DNA of 64,000 nucleotides from Ischnura elegans (Eukaryota > Arthropoda > Insecta > Odonata > Coenagrionidae), in contig NC_060246.1 of NCBI RefSeq assembly GCF_921293095.1, forward strand, positions 138,446,198 to 138,510,197, in the 5' to 3' direction. The translations under genes and the position numbers were made by a program. Below are positions 12,466 through 24,700 of this stretch, piece after piece (within the stretch, counting starts at the first letter, position 1; every line of letters starts with the position of its first letter). Below the pieces are notes generated by a model. It did not search any database and was not told the DNA's origin. It was given only the letters and a program-made list of their open reading frames with translations.

Positions 12466-15400
12466 ATTTTGATGTTGCTGGGTATCATTGTATTTACTCA
12501 GTGTGGGTCAGCCATTGGCAACCTTTTCTTTCCCATAAGCTGCATTCTGATTTTGGCTTGATTATGTAGGATGTAAATACCTGTATTTTCTGGAGATACG
12601 TATTATTATAAAAATACTCAATTGTTAGCAAGCAGTCCTGCCATGGTGAATCTATTTATCTTTCCGTTTAAATTAAATTAAGAGATAACACATTTGTGTT
12701 TGAATTGCACGAAAAAGTTCAGGTTCCCAACCCCAGGTCTGTCTTTTCAGCACTCTCTCTCATCCACCTTTTTTTACATTTAATGCTAAGTCTCCCTTCC
12801 TTCATTTCTACCTCAGGGTTTGTGTGCTTTGGAATTTTTTATATAGCCTTTATAAGGCTACTGTGTACTGAAACAATGGTTAGTATTTTCAAGCTGTTGT
12901 TGAATTGTGTTACCTTAGCTATGCATTTTAGTTTTCGTTCGTGAATTGCACGTTTATTGTTGAAAATTCAAAAGAGGCTCTATGTTAAGGCTCAAAGAAG
13001 AAGAAAAAATGATCACCATTATTGAGGAAATTTCTAGGGACATCTTTTGAATGAGTGGGGTAAGTTACTGGCTTTTTTTTTTTAAGGGGTGAAAATTTAC
13101 GTGTGACTCATTAAAAATCTGTAAGACTCTGACTAAACCATTTTTGGCTGCTAAAAATCAAGAAGAGTTATAGTCATGGGCTGGAAGGTAATAGGTTAAG
13201 TTGTCCCATGTTGCCTTTGCTGTTTAATATGAGGGAAGAAGATGGTGAAGAAGTCTTTGAAATTGTTAGGTATAGAATTGAAAGTGGATGGATTGATGCT
13301 GGAGTCAGTTACAAGGGTGATCAGGCATTAGTTACTCAGTGTGGAAAGACTTATTGTTGGTGCAAATGGATGCCTCAGATTGGAAGTAATAATTAATCCA
13401 TGTATGTAATTAGATTCAGTTCTGAGGATATAACAAAGAGAAAAGCAGTGGAAAATAAGGTGGATCAGAAAGTGTGTATAAGATAAGCATTAGGTAGCTG
13501 TGTAAAAAAATGGCAGATATAAGAAAGGTAACACTGCATAGAAATATGACCTCAGGAAGGATGTTGTCAATAGGTTTATGATGATATGTAATTGGAAGAA
13601 GAAGGTGAGATGGATGCACAGGAAAAGAAACAAGAAATGGTAGGTATGGTGGGTGATGAGAGGAGCCAAAGGGTGTTGATGGAGCATGTACCGAGTGAAG
13701 AGGGGATGCTGAAAGGCATGACAGGTAAATATTGGGTAAGGGAGGAGGAAAAATGAATAGCTTCGACAGGTATTTTGCCTTACTGAATGAAGAAATAAAA
13801 TGGATAAGTATGCTAATGTAGCAATAAATCTGCTTTAGAAAGTAGACAATTTTTTAAATTCCACTATATTTCCTCTCACTAGACACCCCAACTAAAATGA
13901 CTGAAGAATATTTTGGCATTAATCTGTTAATCGGCCCCATGAGAGATTCAGATCAACCAAGGCAATAAGGGAAAAGTGTGGGCTCTCACACACCAGAAAT
14001 GCCTATTGCAATTTTTGTCGTTAACTTGCCTACCCTACTGAGCTTTTTCCTCATAACTAGTCTTTATGTTCTTCACAGAGATCTTAAACCCAGGAGGTGC
14101 TGGGGTACTGATTCATCATTTTCCGCATGGCTACTACCAATGTAACACCTCCTCAGAGTGCATTAAGTCCATGCACTGCCAGAATGGAGTTCACACTTAT
14201 GTTGCCATTTCTTCTTGTCCTGTTTGTTTTCTGGACAGGTTTAAGTGTTGAGGTCAAAATCATTTAATGGTTCAAAAAGCTACAGCAATGCTTACCATAT
14301 TCTTGCTGAGTCAGACAATGACAATAACTCCAGCTGGCAGGGCTAAGGCACTTGTCAGATGGACAATATGTAAAGTGTTAGGGTTCCAGGTGAAGTCTTC
14401 GGACAAAACCAATGATAAGCATTATATGGAACTCAGAAAGAATGCCTCTTTCCAGCATGCACTGACCTCTACTTAAATATAAAAATATTTTAAATATCCT
14501 TATCTAATTATTTCATTAGGATATGGTTACACCATTTGGTCATGATCATTTACTTGAGAACATGGCAATGGTGTGCATTTCAAAGGGATCTCAGATGGTT
14601 TGCACCTATAGTGCTAGACTTGTTAAGGACTCCTCCCCAGAATAAAAAAAAATATTTTCCATCAACCTAATTAATTCCTTCATTAATAAGGAGGAAATTT
14701 TAGTCTCAATATGTACTGCACGTGTCCAACCGGCAAAGCAAAATGGAGCAACTTACCCATCCTATAGTAAAAATCCCCAAAATAATACTTTTTATAGCTA
14801 AAGACTGACCAGGTTTTATATATCTTAACATAGTTTTACATAAATTACTTCATCCATTTATGTACCATGTATCAGGCTTTCAGATGTATGATAGAATTTT
14901 GAAACAATAAATTAGCAACCGTAAGGATTCTTCCTAAAAGAAGTCTATGAACATGCATATGTAGTACTTAAAGCACTGTTGTCCCAGGGTTGTATACTTA
15001 GGTTTTTTTTCAATTCATGTATGGAAACATGGGTGAGAAACTCAAAATTTAATGATCGTATACACTGTAACTGAACAGCATACACTGTAAAGTTGCAGAG
15101 CTCACTTTTTTAAATGCAAAATGAATTCAAATCTTTCCACAGCTTTCATATAAAATTAATTTGGTTGCTGAAAGCTATTTTTTTATTTCAATGAAGATTC
15201 ATTAACAAGTCCAGCACCAAAGGTGCAAACATTCTGAGAACAATACCGAAATGCAGTCCTGTAACAACATGAGCCAAATTTTACTTGTGAGCATAACTAG
15301 GGATATAAATCACAGTACCCCAAAGAGATGCTCATTTGATATTAGCAGCTCTTCTAACATCACAAATTTCTGTAAAATTCTAATTTTTTATGGGATTTGA

Positions 15401-15619
15401 AGTTCTCAACATAAAAGAAATTTAATTAGAGCAAGTACATTTACTATTCTATGAGCTATAGTAATCTATGTATAACATAGCAGCCATTAAGAGGAAAGAC
15501 AACGTTAAAAAATAGAGAAATATGAATGCATTAATACTGATGACAGCCTTCTCAAGATGAGGCAACCTTCCACTATAGTCAGTGGTGACTCTAATTGGAT
15601 CAGCTTCCCAGATTGTCCA
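12466..15619. other. Spacer between ING and Rad6/UBE2A (convergent genes)
   Basis: Apart from the LINE relic near 13.2-13.8 kb, this region holds no recognisable gene. On the minus strand an AATAAA hexamer (plus-strand tttatt, 15182-15187) lies about 435 bp past the distal UBE2A stop codon and is a plausible polyadenylation signal for the long isoform. Confidence 0.45.
13190..13420 (+). mobile_element. Decayed LINE reverse-transcriptase fragment
   Basis: The translated segment LPLLFNMREEDGEEVFE.. then ..SYKGDQALVTQCGK resembles the reverse-transcriptase core of jockey/CR1-like LINEs, where 'SPLLFN' is followed about 30-50 residues later by 'YADDQALV'. The catalytic YADD has become YKGD and stops follow, so the copy is dead. 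The match is short. Purine-rich sequence to about 13790 may be more of the same element. Confidence 0.4.
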
Positions 15620-15717
15620 TTAAAGACTTTGGGTCTCAGAAGTTATAAGCGAGGATGAGGAGGTCCCAGCAAGTAAGCCTTTGGCTGATGCATTCCCATC
15701 CTCGTCCTCCTCTCCAC
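15620..15717 (-). CDS. UBE2A: UBE2A exon 5b: acidic C-terminal tail
   Basis: The acceptor ttttttcattag is followed by [16 protein letters not shown].. and a Ser/Thr-rich end (..[13 protein letters not shown]), with TAA at 15620-15622. It adds 32 codons including the stop, to give a 190-aa isoform. A GEEDED acidic cluster directly after the UBC domain recalls the acidic tail of yeast Rad6, although the tails are not clearly homologous. The phase match with exon 4b supports it; expression is unproven. Confidence 0.72.
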
Positions 15718-18700
15718 CTAATGAAAAAAATAAGACCATAACTAAAGACAAGATGTTCATTGAATATAAATGATTGCATGCTGAGTAGCTTAAAATTACC
15801 TGAATTACCATGCATTTGAAAGTTAAGCCACGAGTGCTCCACTACAGCTAAGACACGCTCTTCATATTCCCTCTTATGATCCTGGTACAGTTGAGCAGCA
15901 AGCGAATTGGCTGGTGAGTTTGGATTGGGCTCATCCAAGAGTGACTGCATTGCAATGTATATGGAATCAAGCATAGCAAGGAAAAGCATGTTAGTTTAGT
16001 GAAGTTGACATAGCTGAGAATTTATGAATGTTTAATTATGAACTCGTTAAATAAATTCAGAATAGGGTGGTTTCCTATTTTTTTATTGCCTAAATCGAAA
16101 AATTATTACTCCTGAAGTACATATTTCACACTTTTAGATTTTTAAATGACAAAATCTATTTTTTGACGTTAAATCAAATGTGAAAACTTTCAAGCGCATG
16201 AAAAGGCAACGACTAAATATGAATGCTGGGAAAAACCCGTCTGACGTCATTCTAGTTCCGGCTGCCGCTGTGTGAGGCCACCTTGGTGCGAGGTTATGCG
16301 TGCCGCCAAGATGCAGGCTGTTAGCAGGTAGCGCTTGGCTTAAATAAGGATTATTAATACCCTATCAAACGAAGGCAACTTTCCGACCATAGGCAATTTT
16401 AAAAGGTGATTATTAAGAAATGTTTCCCTGAGCTCTGTGCCACATGCATGCATTGGTAATCTCAGACGATGCAAAACTCCTGACTACTCGTATAGAATCT
16501 AGGTCCCCAAGATCACGTGGAGTGGTATCACATGGCTGCCAATCTGGCCATGTGATGCCACTTTTTTCAAATGAGGTTATGAATGACCATTAACATTTGT
16601 CTAAACTGGGATTTCTAAAACCAAATAACTTGAATATTATGAATACACTAATGGTGGGTAACGAATTGCAATCAATGCCTTCGATTTCTTTGATGAAGGA
16701 AACTACCCTATTATAATTTTTTGCCTACTGAGTGACTTCATGGAATTGACTTAACATAATGAAAAGTAAAAAACTTTACAATTCCACATAAATTTATTTA
16801 TTTATGACCTAGATTTCAACGAACCAGATGATGATGAACCACTGGCCTCAGTGGTGGCGGGGTTAAGCCCTCGCCTGCCAAACCAAAGGTTGTGGGTTTG
16901 AGCCCTGCCTGAGGGAATGGTTGTGTGTGATAGTTGTTGTTTCATGTTATTTCCTCAATGTAGCATACTCCCAACCTCCCTAAATAGAACAAATGAGAAG
17001 GTGTTATGTAGGGGCTTTTGAATCATCTAGCAAAAAACCAGTGGCCACCTGGAAATATGAGCTCCTTCCACTCAGAGATGAGTGCTCAGGCAAGCAGCGG
17101 CCGAAAAGACTGCTCAGAGAAATCACTGAGCTGCTATGTAGTGGTCTCATTAAAGGTTTTTTTTCTGTTTTCATAATTTCACAGCTGTTTTGGTAGTTCT
17201 CTTAAGTGCGCACAATCTGAATGTACCTTATGTAATCATATGCTTTATTGTTAATGAAACACATTTTTAGCACATCATTAACATGCACTGATGCTTTTTA
17301 AACTGATTTCTCATTCAGAAATAATGGCAGTTCAATATGAAACAATGGAATTTGCTTCACTATCAGCCTTCCGGAAAGGATAATATCATTAATGAGCCCT
17401 CATTACCTCTTTCGCATATACAAGCAAACAATGTCCAACAAACTTACTTTAAAGTGCACACATGTAAAGTTTCCTGAAGAATGATTCAAAACAAATCTAC
17501 TACACTTCTATTCTCTCCTGGCAAAAAAACTCTGCCATGGAGGGTAAGGAATGTGTGGAGGAAGTGTAATACCCTTCATGGCTAGTAGTGACAACTGGCC
17601 TACCTCTACTGCTTTAAACTCCACCGAATCTAGGAAAAGGAGAAAGCTACCCTAATTCTACACTCAGAGGGCAATCCTAAAACACTGTACTCTGCTTACC
17701 CACGCTCTCTACTCCATGAAGTGTAGGTGACGAAGAATGCTTACTTTCCCCTACCCTCGATAGTAATGTTTATTGCAACAGTCTGCTCACCCATGCTCTA
17801 CACTTCATTGAGTGTAAAAGCAGGAGAAAGCTACCCTTCCACGATACTCAATGAGCATTCTTTGTTTTACCTTCCACTTGCCCACACCTGGTACTCCACT
17901 GTGTAAGGGAAAGGAAGAACACCAGAATGCTGATGTAATTTTTATGAGACACTTATTATCCACGGTTTGTATCTGCTGTGAAATTTGATTTGAAATCAAT
18001 GTCTGATTAAGTTTCTGTATACTGGATACCCGGATGAAGTGGCTCTTAGCGGCACCAACCAAAGAGTCTACAATAAAGAAGAGACCAATTCTGTACTCTA
18101 TTCTCTTTTTCCATATGGCTTTGGCAAAATTTCTTGCTGTAAATGAAAAAGTGAACTACCTTATTGATATCCATGACAAGTGTGTAACAGGATTATTTTC
18201 ACTTAAATGAAAGTAGCATCTGAGGAGCAGCAGGAGAAAAAACAAAGAGAGAATGAGCTATGGTGAAGCTAATATGACAGTGGGTCCAAAAGCAGAGCAT
18301 AAGAACATGAAGTAATATGAAAATGATATTTAAGAGCCTGAAACCCTTATATTTAGGACTATCAGACACCACCTCAAAGGATATTATTATTTTATTTGCC
18401 CAGCGATCTTGTCACAAAATTAAATAATGACCCAGATACAAGGCACGTCAAGTAATACAGATAGGCACTTGACCATGCTTCCTCTCTTACCACACCTGGT
18501 TGATGAGAAAGGAAAATAACCTTCAATATTTTGGTTTTTGAATATTTTCAAGACCTTTATAAAGGCCAAACCACAAACACCAAAGAGACAGTCATTGGCT
18601 AGCATTGTATGTATGTGGAAAAAAGAGCTCACGGTATGCACATGGTTTTTCAATTCCTGTGCCTCCTCCAACACATATTTACCATATTTCTGAGAAAAAT

Positions 18701-21700
18701 ACAAGTCAGCAAATTTATGCCTATTTCTTGCACATATGTCAATAATATGTATCCGAAGAAAATGAAGACAGTTTAATCTCAGGTTTCTATGGGAAAGGAA
18801 AATCAAGGCTGGCATATTTTCACACTGCACATTTTCCGATTTTTTGGCAGCCCATAATAATGCTTCAGGCAAAAGAATGCCTAGGAAAGCCAGCAGGGAA
18901 GGAAAAGAAACTTTTATGAACAGATTAAAAAATGCAGATGCCAACAGGACTGGTGCAACCTTCAAAAGGGATATGATTGATAAAACAAGGAGAGGTTGAA
19001 TCCAAGGAATGGTAGTTAAGCTTTTATTGAAAATATGTATATTATAATTTTGACTGATGAAAAAAATGAATTTATATTACAAACCTTTAACTATATATAT
19101 TTTTTTACATGGATCAGATTTTTCCTCCACCAGCCATAATTTGACAGGCTTCCACTTAATTTCTACTTTTATAAGATTTTAATCATTTGCTGGCACCTAA
19201 ATTACATACCACTCAACGTACTCCATTTGCTCCTGACGAAGAGAGATCTTCTTCCAGTTCATTATTTGGAATTACTAAATATAGCATTACATAAAGATAT
19301 GAATAATTAGATGTGACAAATTTAGAGGCATATACTTACACATCATTGTTAGATATACAAGAATAGATACAACATCAGAGCAGAGCAGCATCAAAAGTAC
19401 ATCTTTCCTTTCTAAGCTCTGTCATTTATTAGCACAAACAACCCATAATATTATGTACCATTTTTATTCAAATTTACCAATGGCAGATTAAATTTACCAG
19501 CTTCAAACTTATCTTAATAAATTGAGAATTGAAACCAGCACCGCCATACCAATGGGTCACTCAACATAAAATATGAATGTTTTGCTGAGCTTCAATTATT
19601 CAAATAAAATTTTTCTGTAAGCATTAAATTACACCACAAAAATAACAGAAAAAACATCCAAACAATGTTTCATTGCCCTATCAGATAATATTTTCCCTTG
19701 CAGTGAGATTCCGGTTCTCGTTCTGGGTTTTCTCTAAAGCAAACTTCTGGTGAGCGGAAGCTAGATTTATTCTTTTTTATCCTACATAATTTCACTGCTA
19801 AGCTTAAGCCATTGAGAGCATCCCCTGGCAGGCTGTGGGTCCACCTAAAGATATTATAGAGGTTACCTAGGCGATACGTGAGTTAACTCGTTAAGGTTGT
19901 GCTCTTCTATCCTTGGGAAAGAAAGGCCTTCGAAATGATATAATAGGCTGTGAATATGTCATAATCTGGCAACAGGGGGCCGCTGATTATTAAGCCTCTC
20001 ATCACCTGAGGGAGAGGGCCACAACCTTTCATCAAATGCGTTAAGGAGAAGACTACAGGAGGTGGTACAGCAACACATGTATCACTACATGCATGGCACA
20101 ATTTACTTTAATGGCTGTAATATTGCCATACGGAAGGCAAGAGGAAACCTCCACATTAATATCCCAAGGAATTTCAGCTACTTCACTCACCTACTATTAA
20201 ACAGACGTGATGAAATTCTCTTGCGTAAAATATTCCTGCATCTCTGGGCGGGGACTACCTCAGAGAGAGTAAATCAGTCAAATTTTAAGGATTAGAACGT
20301 GAGGTCACTTTATACCACCAGAGGGCTAGAAAAGCTGAATGTGGAAATACAAAGTTTGAGCTTTGATGTTGCATGAATTAACAAAATGAAGCGGCCTGAA
20401 GGAGGAGACTTCTGGAGTGAAAGATACAGAAAAATACACACAGGATTAATCAATACAAGGATAAAAGAACATAAGAGACACCTTAGGCTCTGCCAACCGG
20501 AAAAATGGTAAATATAGAACACGCCATTGAATCCGATCATAGGGTAAAGTGGGATCACGTGAAAATTCTATGCCGCGAGACTGATTTCTGGAAAAGACTG
20601 ATTAAGGAATCCATCGAGATCCGGCTGGCAACTAACACCCTCAATCATGACACAGGGTATTCACTGAGTAATGCATGGAAACCGGCACTTAAGAAAATAA
20701 GATTGGCAGCCTCCCAGCCAATCACGTTAGACCTCACAACCAACTGAAGAGTAAACAAGCTGGCAAACTTCATCCACTCACCATTAGCCCTGAGGATGGA
20801 ACCCGACTCATGTTCCGAAACGTCGGCAGAATGGAGGGAGACCACCCGGCTGGAAGCCCGAATAGCCTTTTTTGAACATATTCGCCGGGAAAGCATCAGA
20901 TTTTACTTTACACACAGGATTGCTAAATGTTAATACTAGTGCATACGATGCTTATAAAGAGCACTGAGATGTGAGTGAAAAGCATCGTGCAGTTTAATGA
21001 GAGGGTAGTAATATGGAAAACGGAAACAAAACCTGCAGCTACTGTAGTGGTGCAGGTTCATATGCTTAGGACAGATTACGAAGATGAAGAAGTGGAGATT
21101 GCAAACCAAAATATCACCAAAGAAATAAAGCAAGTTAGAGATGAAGAAATAGCATGGTATGCCTCTCACAGCAGTGAGACTTGGATGATGAGCAGCCAGA
21201 GAAAGCAAGGGTGGAGGCATTCAAAGAGGATGTAGATGGATGATGAAGATGAAATTTATTGCCTAAGTATGCAAAGAGAAAGTCCTACAAATAGTAGGAG
21301 AGAAGAGGAGCCTTAAGAAAATATTAGACAGAACTTCTTGATCAATCATGTCTTGAGTCATGATGGCCTGATGAAGACCATCATCAAGGGACAAGTGGAT
21401 GGCAAGAACAGAGAAGGAAGGCATTGGGATATATAATATAGAAAACAGGCAATGAAGTATGTTAAAGAAAAAAGTAGTTAGGTGCCAATAGATTAGCTGA
21501 TCGTAGAAATAAGTGGAGAACTGCATCAACCCATTCTTAGGATTATTGACCTGTGACAGTGACAGATACATATGGGAGGTTCAGGGCCCCCTCCTTGCGG
21601 GGCCACCCATATTGCCAAACATTGCAGAATCACAATTGTAACCTTTTAATGTCATAAGATGGCATTGTCTTGTATATGTGTATAATCAGTTTAATTAAAA

Positions 21701-24700
21701 ATTCCTTAAGCTTTGCATGTAACTTGATTATTTTTCATTACGATAAAAGCATGGGTAGTTCAAAATATATTTTGCGCCCCCCCCCCCCTTTGAGTTTTTT
21801 CTGTATCCGCTACTGACCTGTGATGATGATGATGACCCATTTCATTATTCATACTTCTCCATTTAGGTAATATGCTATTTCTTTATCCTCAATACCGAAA
21901 CCATTATTTGTGGATTTCTCCATTTTCCGGGTTATCGTTTCGTGGTCAGAGGTGACAACAGTTTCGCCAGGATTCCACCAGGCGTCTTCAGGTCGAAGTG
22001 GTGCTTTCGGTGTTTTTGCCGCATATATATAGCTCTCCCTCCTCGCAGCCGCGGTGTTCAATAGAGAAGACGGATACAATATAACCAACGCCTAGAAGAG
22101 AGTGTTTAGAAATCCAACCTATCACGGCGCAGCAGCAAAGGTAACCGGCCAACACACCGTGGCCGCGAGGGGGGAGAGCTATATATACGCGGCAAAAACA
22201 CCGAAAGCACCACCTCGACCTGAAGACGCCTGGTGGAATTCTAGCAAAACTGTCGTCACCTCTGACACGAAACGCGGGGATAACCTGGAAAATGGAGAAA
22301 TCCACAAATTTTGTACGCCACGGAAGACTCCGGGACAACACCAAAACCATTAATTGGACCCATGGATAAGTGATGGCAAATGCTGCTCTTTTTTGAGTGT
22401 TGGATCACTGTGCACACCACTTTCCATTGATTTATTCGCACTGAGACTCATATGTTTAGAGCTGATATTTCTAGACCCAAGGATGAGCATAACTAAGGTT
22501 ATAAAATTATTGAATGAATAATAAATAAATTGCAATCCCTATTCTTCAAAAAGTGGGAACCAGAAATAAAATGGCCATTACATATCGTGTAATACACATA
22601 CCAAAGGCATGATTCACAAATAGTGTTAAACATGAATCGAAGGGCATCTAACAGCTAGACTTCATTGTGCAGCAATAACCCAATCCCACACAAATAAAGA
22701 TGCATGGGGTGGATTTTGCATATGACTTCCATAATGTTAAGCTCAATTTATGGAGCTGCACGATTGTGGTGACTCACTTTCACATTGCCCATCATTACCT
22801 AGGATTTCCCATGCACTCCCTATAAAAAAAAAACTTTGGTAGTGATGGCAGTGCAAAAAACATAAAGAGCAGTGAATAAACTATAATTTAAAATTTTATT
22901 TGCCCATCCTCTCTTCAAAGTAACTTACAGCAATTATCATGGAATGCAGTGGAGCCCCAGAGTAGGGGTACTTCGGAGGCTTGCAGGGCAATTAACAAGA
23001 ATTAATCTATGTTACCCACTAAAACAAATTGCGCAAATGCTCACTCACTCAGTGTAAGATCAGCAGACCTAGGAGGCGTCCCCAAAAGCTAAGGATCCAT
23101 TAAGGTTTTAAAGCCCTGTGTCACTTACCAGTGATTCAATCTAAGGCTGCTTTGGACAAATGAAGGCAGAGCTCACATTGGAAAATTGCATCCAGAAAAT
23201 ACATCCAGAGGAGGGGGCTAGCTCCTTTTCCATGGCCACAACGAACTCAAAAGAGCATTTTGCATGGGATATTCAAAGGCTTTACACAGGAATACTCTAT
23301 CAGTAACCAAACTCTTTTATCAACAGGACCAACCAACATGCCCTTATCTCTTTAAAAACATCATCATCATCATCACTGGTCAACAATTCTAAGATTGGTT
23401 TGATGCAGCTCTCCACTACATTCTCCAATCAGCTACTCTTTTGACACCTATGTATTTCTTCTCTTTCACAACCTTCTTTACCTGTTCTCTATATTGTGTG
23501 TGAGGTCCCCCTTTTCCTTTCTTGCCATCCACTTGCCTCCATCAGGCGATCACATATCAAGATGTGACCTGTAAGGTTTCATCTTCTCATTAAGGTAACA
23601 TCCAAAAATTCAGTCTATTCTTGTGAGTTTCATCCTTTATTGTCATTAGTGTAATAAAATAAGTGGCATTCAATCAAGTTATGAGTTAACTACTTCCAAA
23701 TGAAACCTATATTTTCAGAATTTATTCAAGGCAGTGGATGCTATTTTTGTCAAAATCTTTTCTTTTCAGATAGCACAAGACAGTGGTATACTTGGATTCT
23801 CTTAATCCTTTTGAATGGCTAAGAAAATGGTTCCCACTCTCTGAAATCTGACTTAGAATCAGAATATCTTAGAACACATTAAAATACTCTTTTCAAATGT
23901 TTCACTCTTCATGCATTAAGCCTTCAATGAACAGCATGTTGTTACATATTCTAAAAATTCATCGTTTATCTGCCATACTTCCCCAATCTTTTTGAGCACC
24001 ATAGTTTATCCCTCAAGAGTCAACTCAATGGTTGTACAGTCATGAAGAGATAACAAAATAACTACCCCTTTGCCACAAAACTAAAGAAATTTGAGTACAT
24101 ATATTTCCCATTCTCCCCTTAAAATAACCCATTAACTTGATGAGGAAGCCTAAAATAACAATTGAATAAGTAAAATTATGTGCTAATTATGCATTAATCT
24201 GTTCTCCATCAACATTACTTCTCACAAGTCTTCAATCACCCCAATTGGTGCCCTAACACTATCTGTGGATCATTTTCTGAGAAAAAAGTGCTCCAAAACA
24301 GGGCAAGTCTCTTAATGCTAACAATAAATGCAGAGTCGCATTCAATCATGTGGTGGCTGATAGGCATTTTTATATGCGCCATCAGGCTAGTTGGGAGTCT
24401 GCCAGCAGCAAGACTCCCAAGCCTTCAAAACACTTAAATACCTACTCTGCACTGTCTGGTCACATACTACCTATTTTACCAAACTTTCTCAGAAATACAA
24501 AATGAGTAAGATAAAATACATAATCAATGAAATTGTTTAGGATGTTCTTAGTCCTTCAGAATACCATTAAGCTTTAACACTGCTAGAGGCATAATAGGAG
24601 GGAGAATAGCAGCATATTAGGTAGAGCAAGTAGCAGCACTTATATCTGCTGATCATGAAGTCTCAGGTTCCAATCCCAAGTGAAGCCAAATAATCCTTAA

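Noticed and set aside
15636-15799. UBE2A isoform read straight through from exon 4b
   Set aside because: The continuation is hydrophobic intronic sequence, while a good CAG|GTAATT donor and a phase-matched acceptor explain the locus better. It cannot be fully excluded.
16847-16915. A functional tRNA-Gly gene
   Set aside because: The arms contain mismatches, the A box is altered and a SINE-like tail follows.
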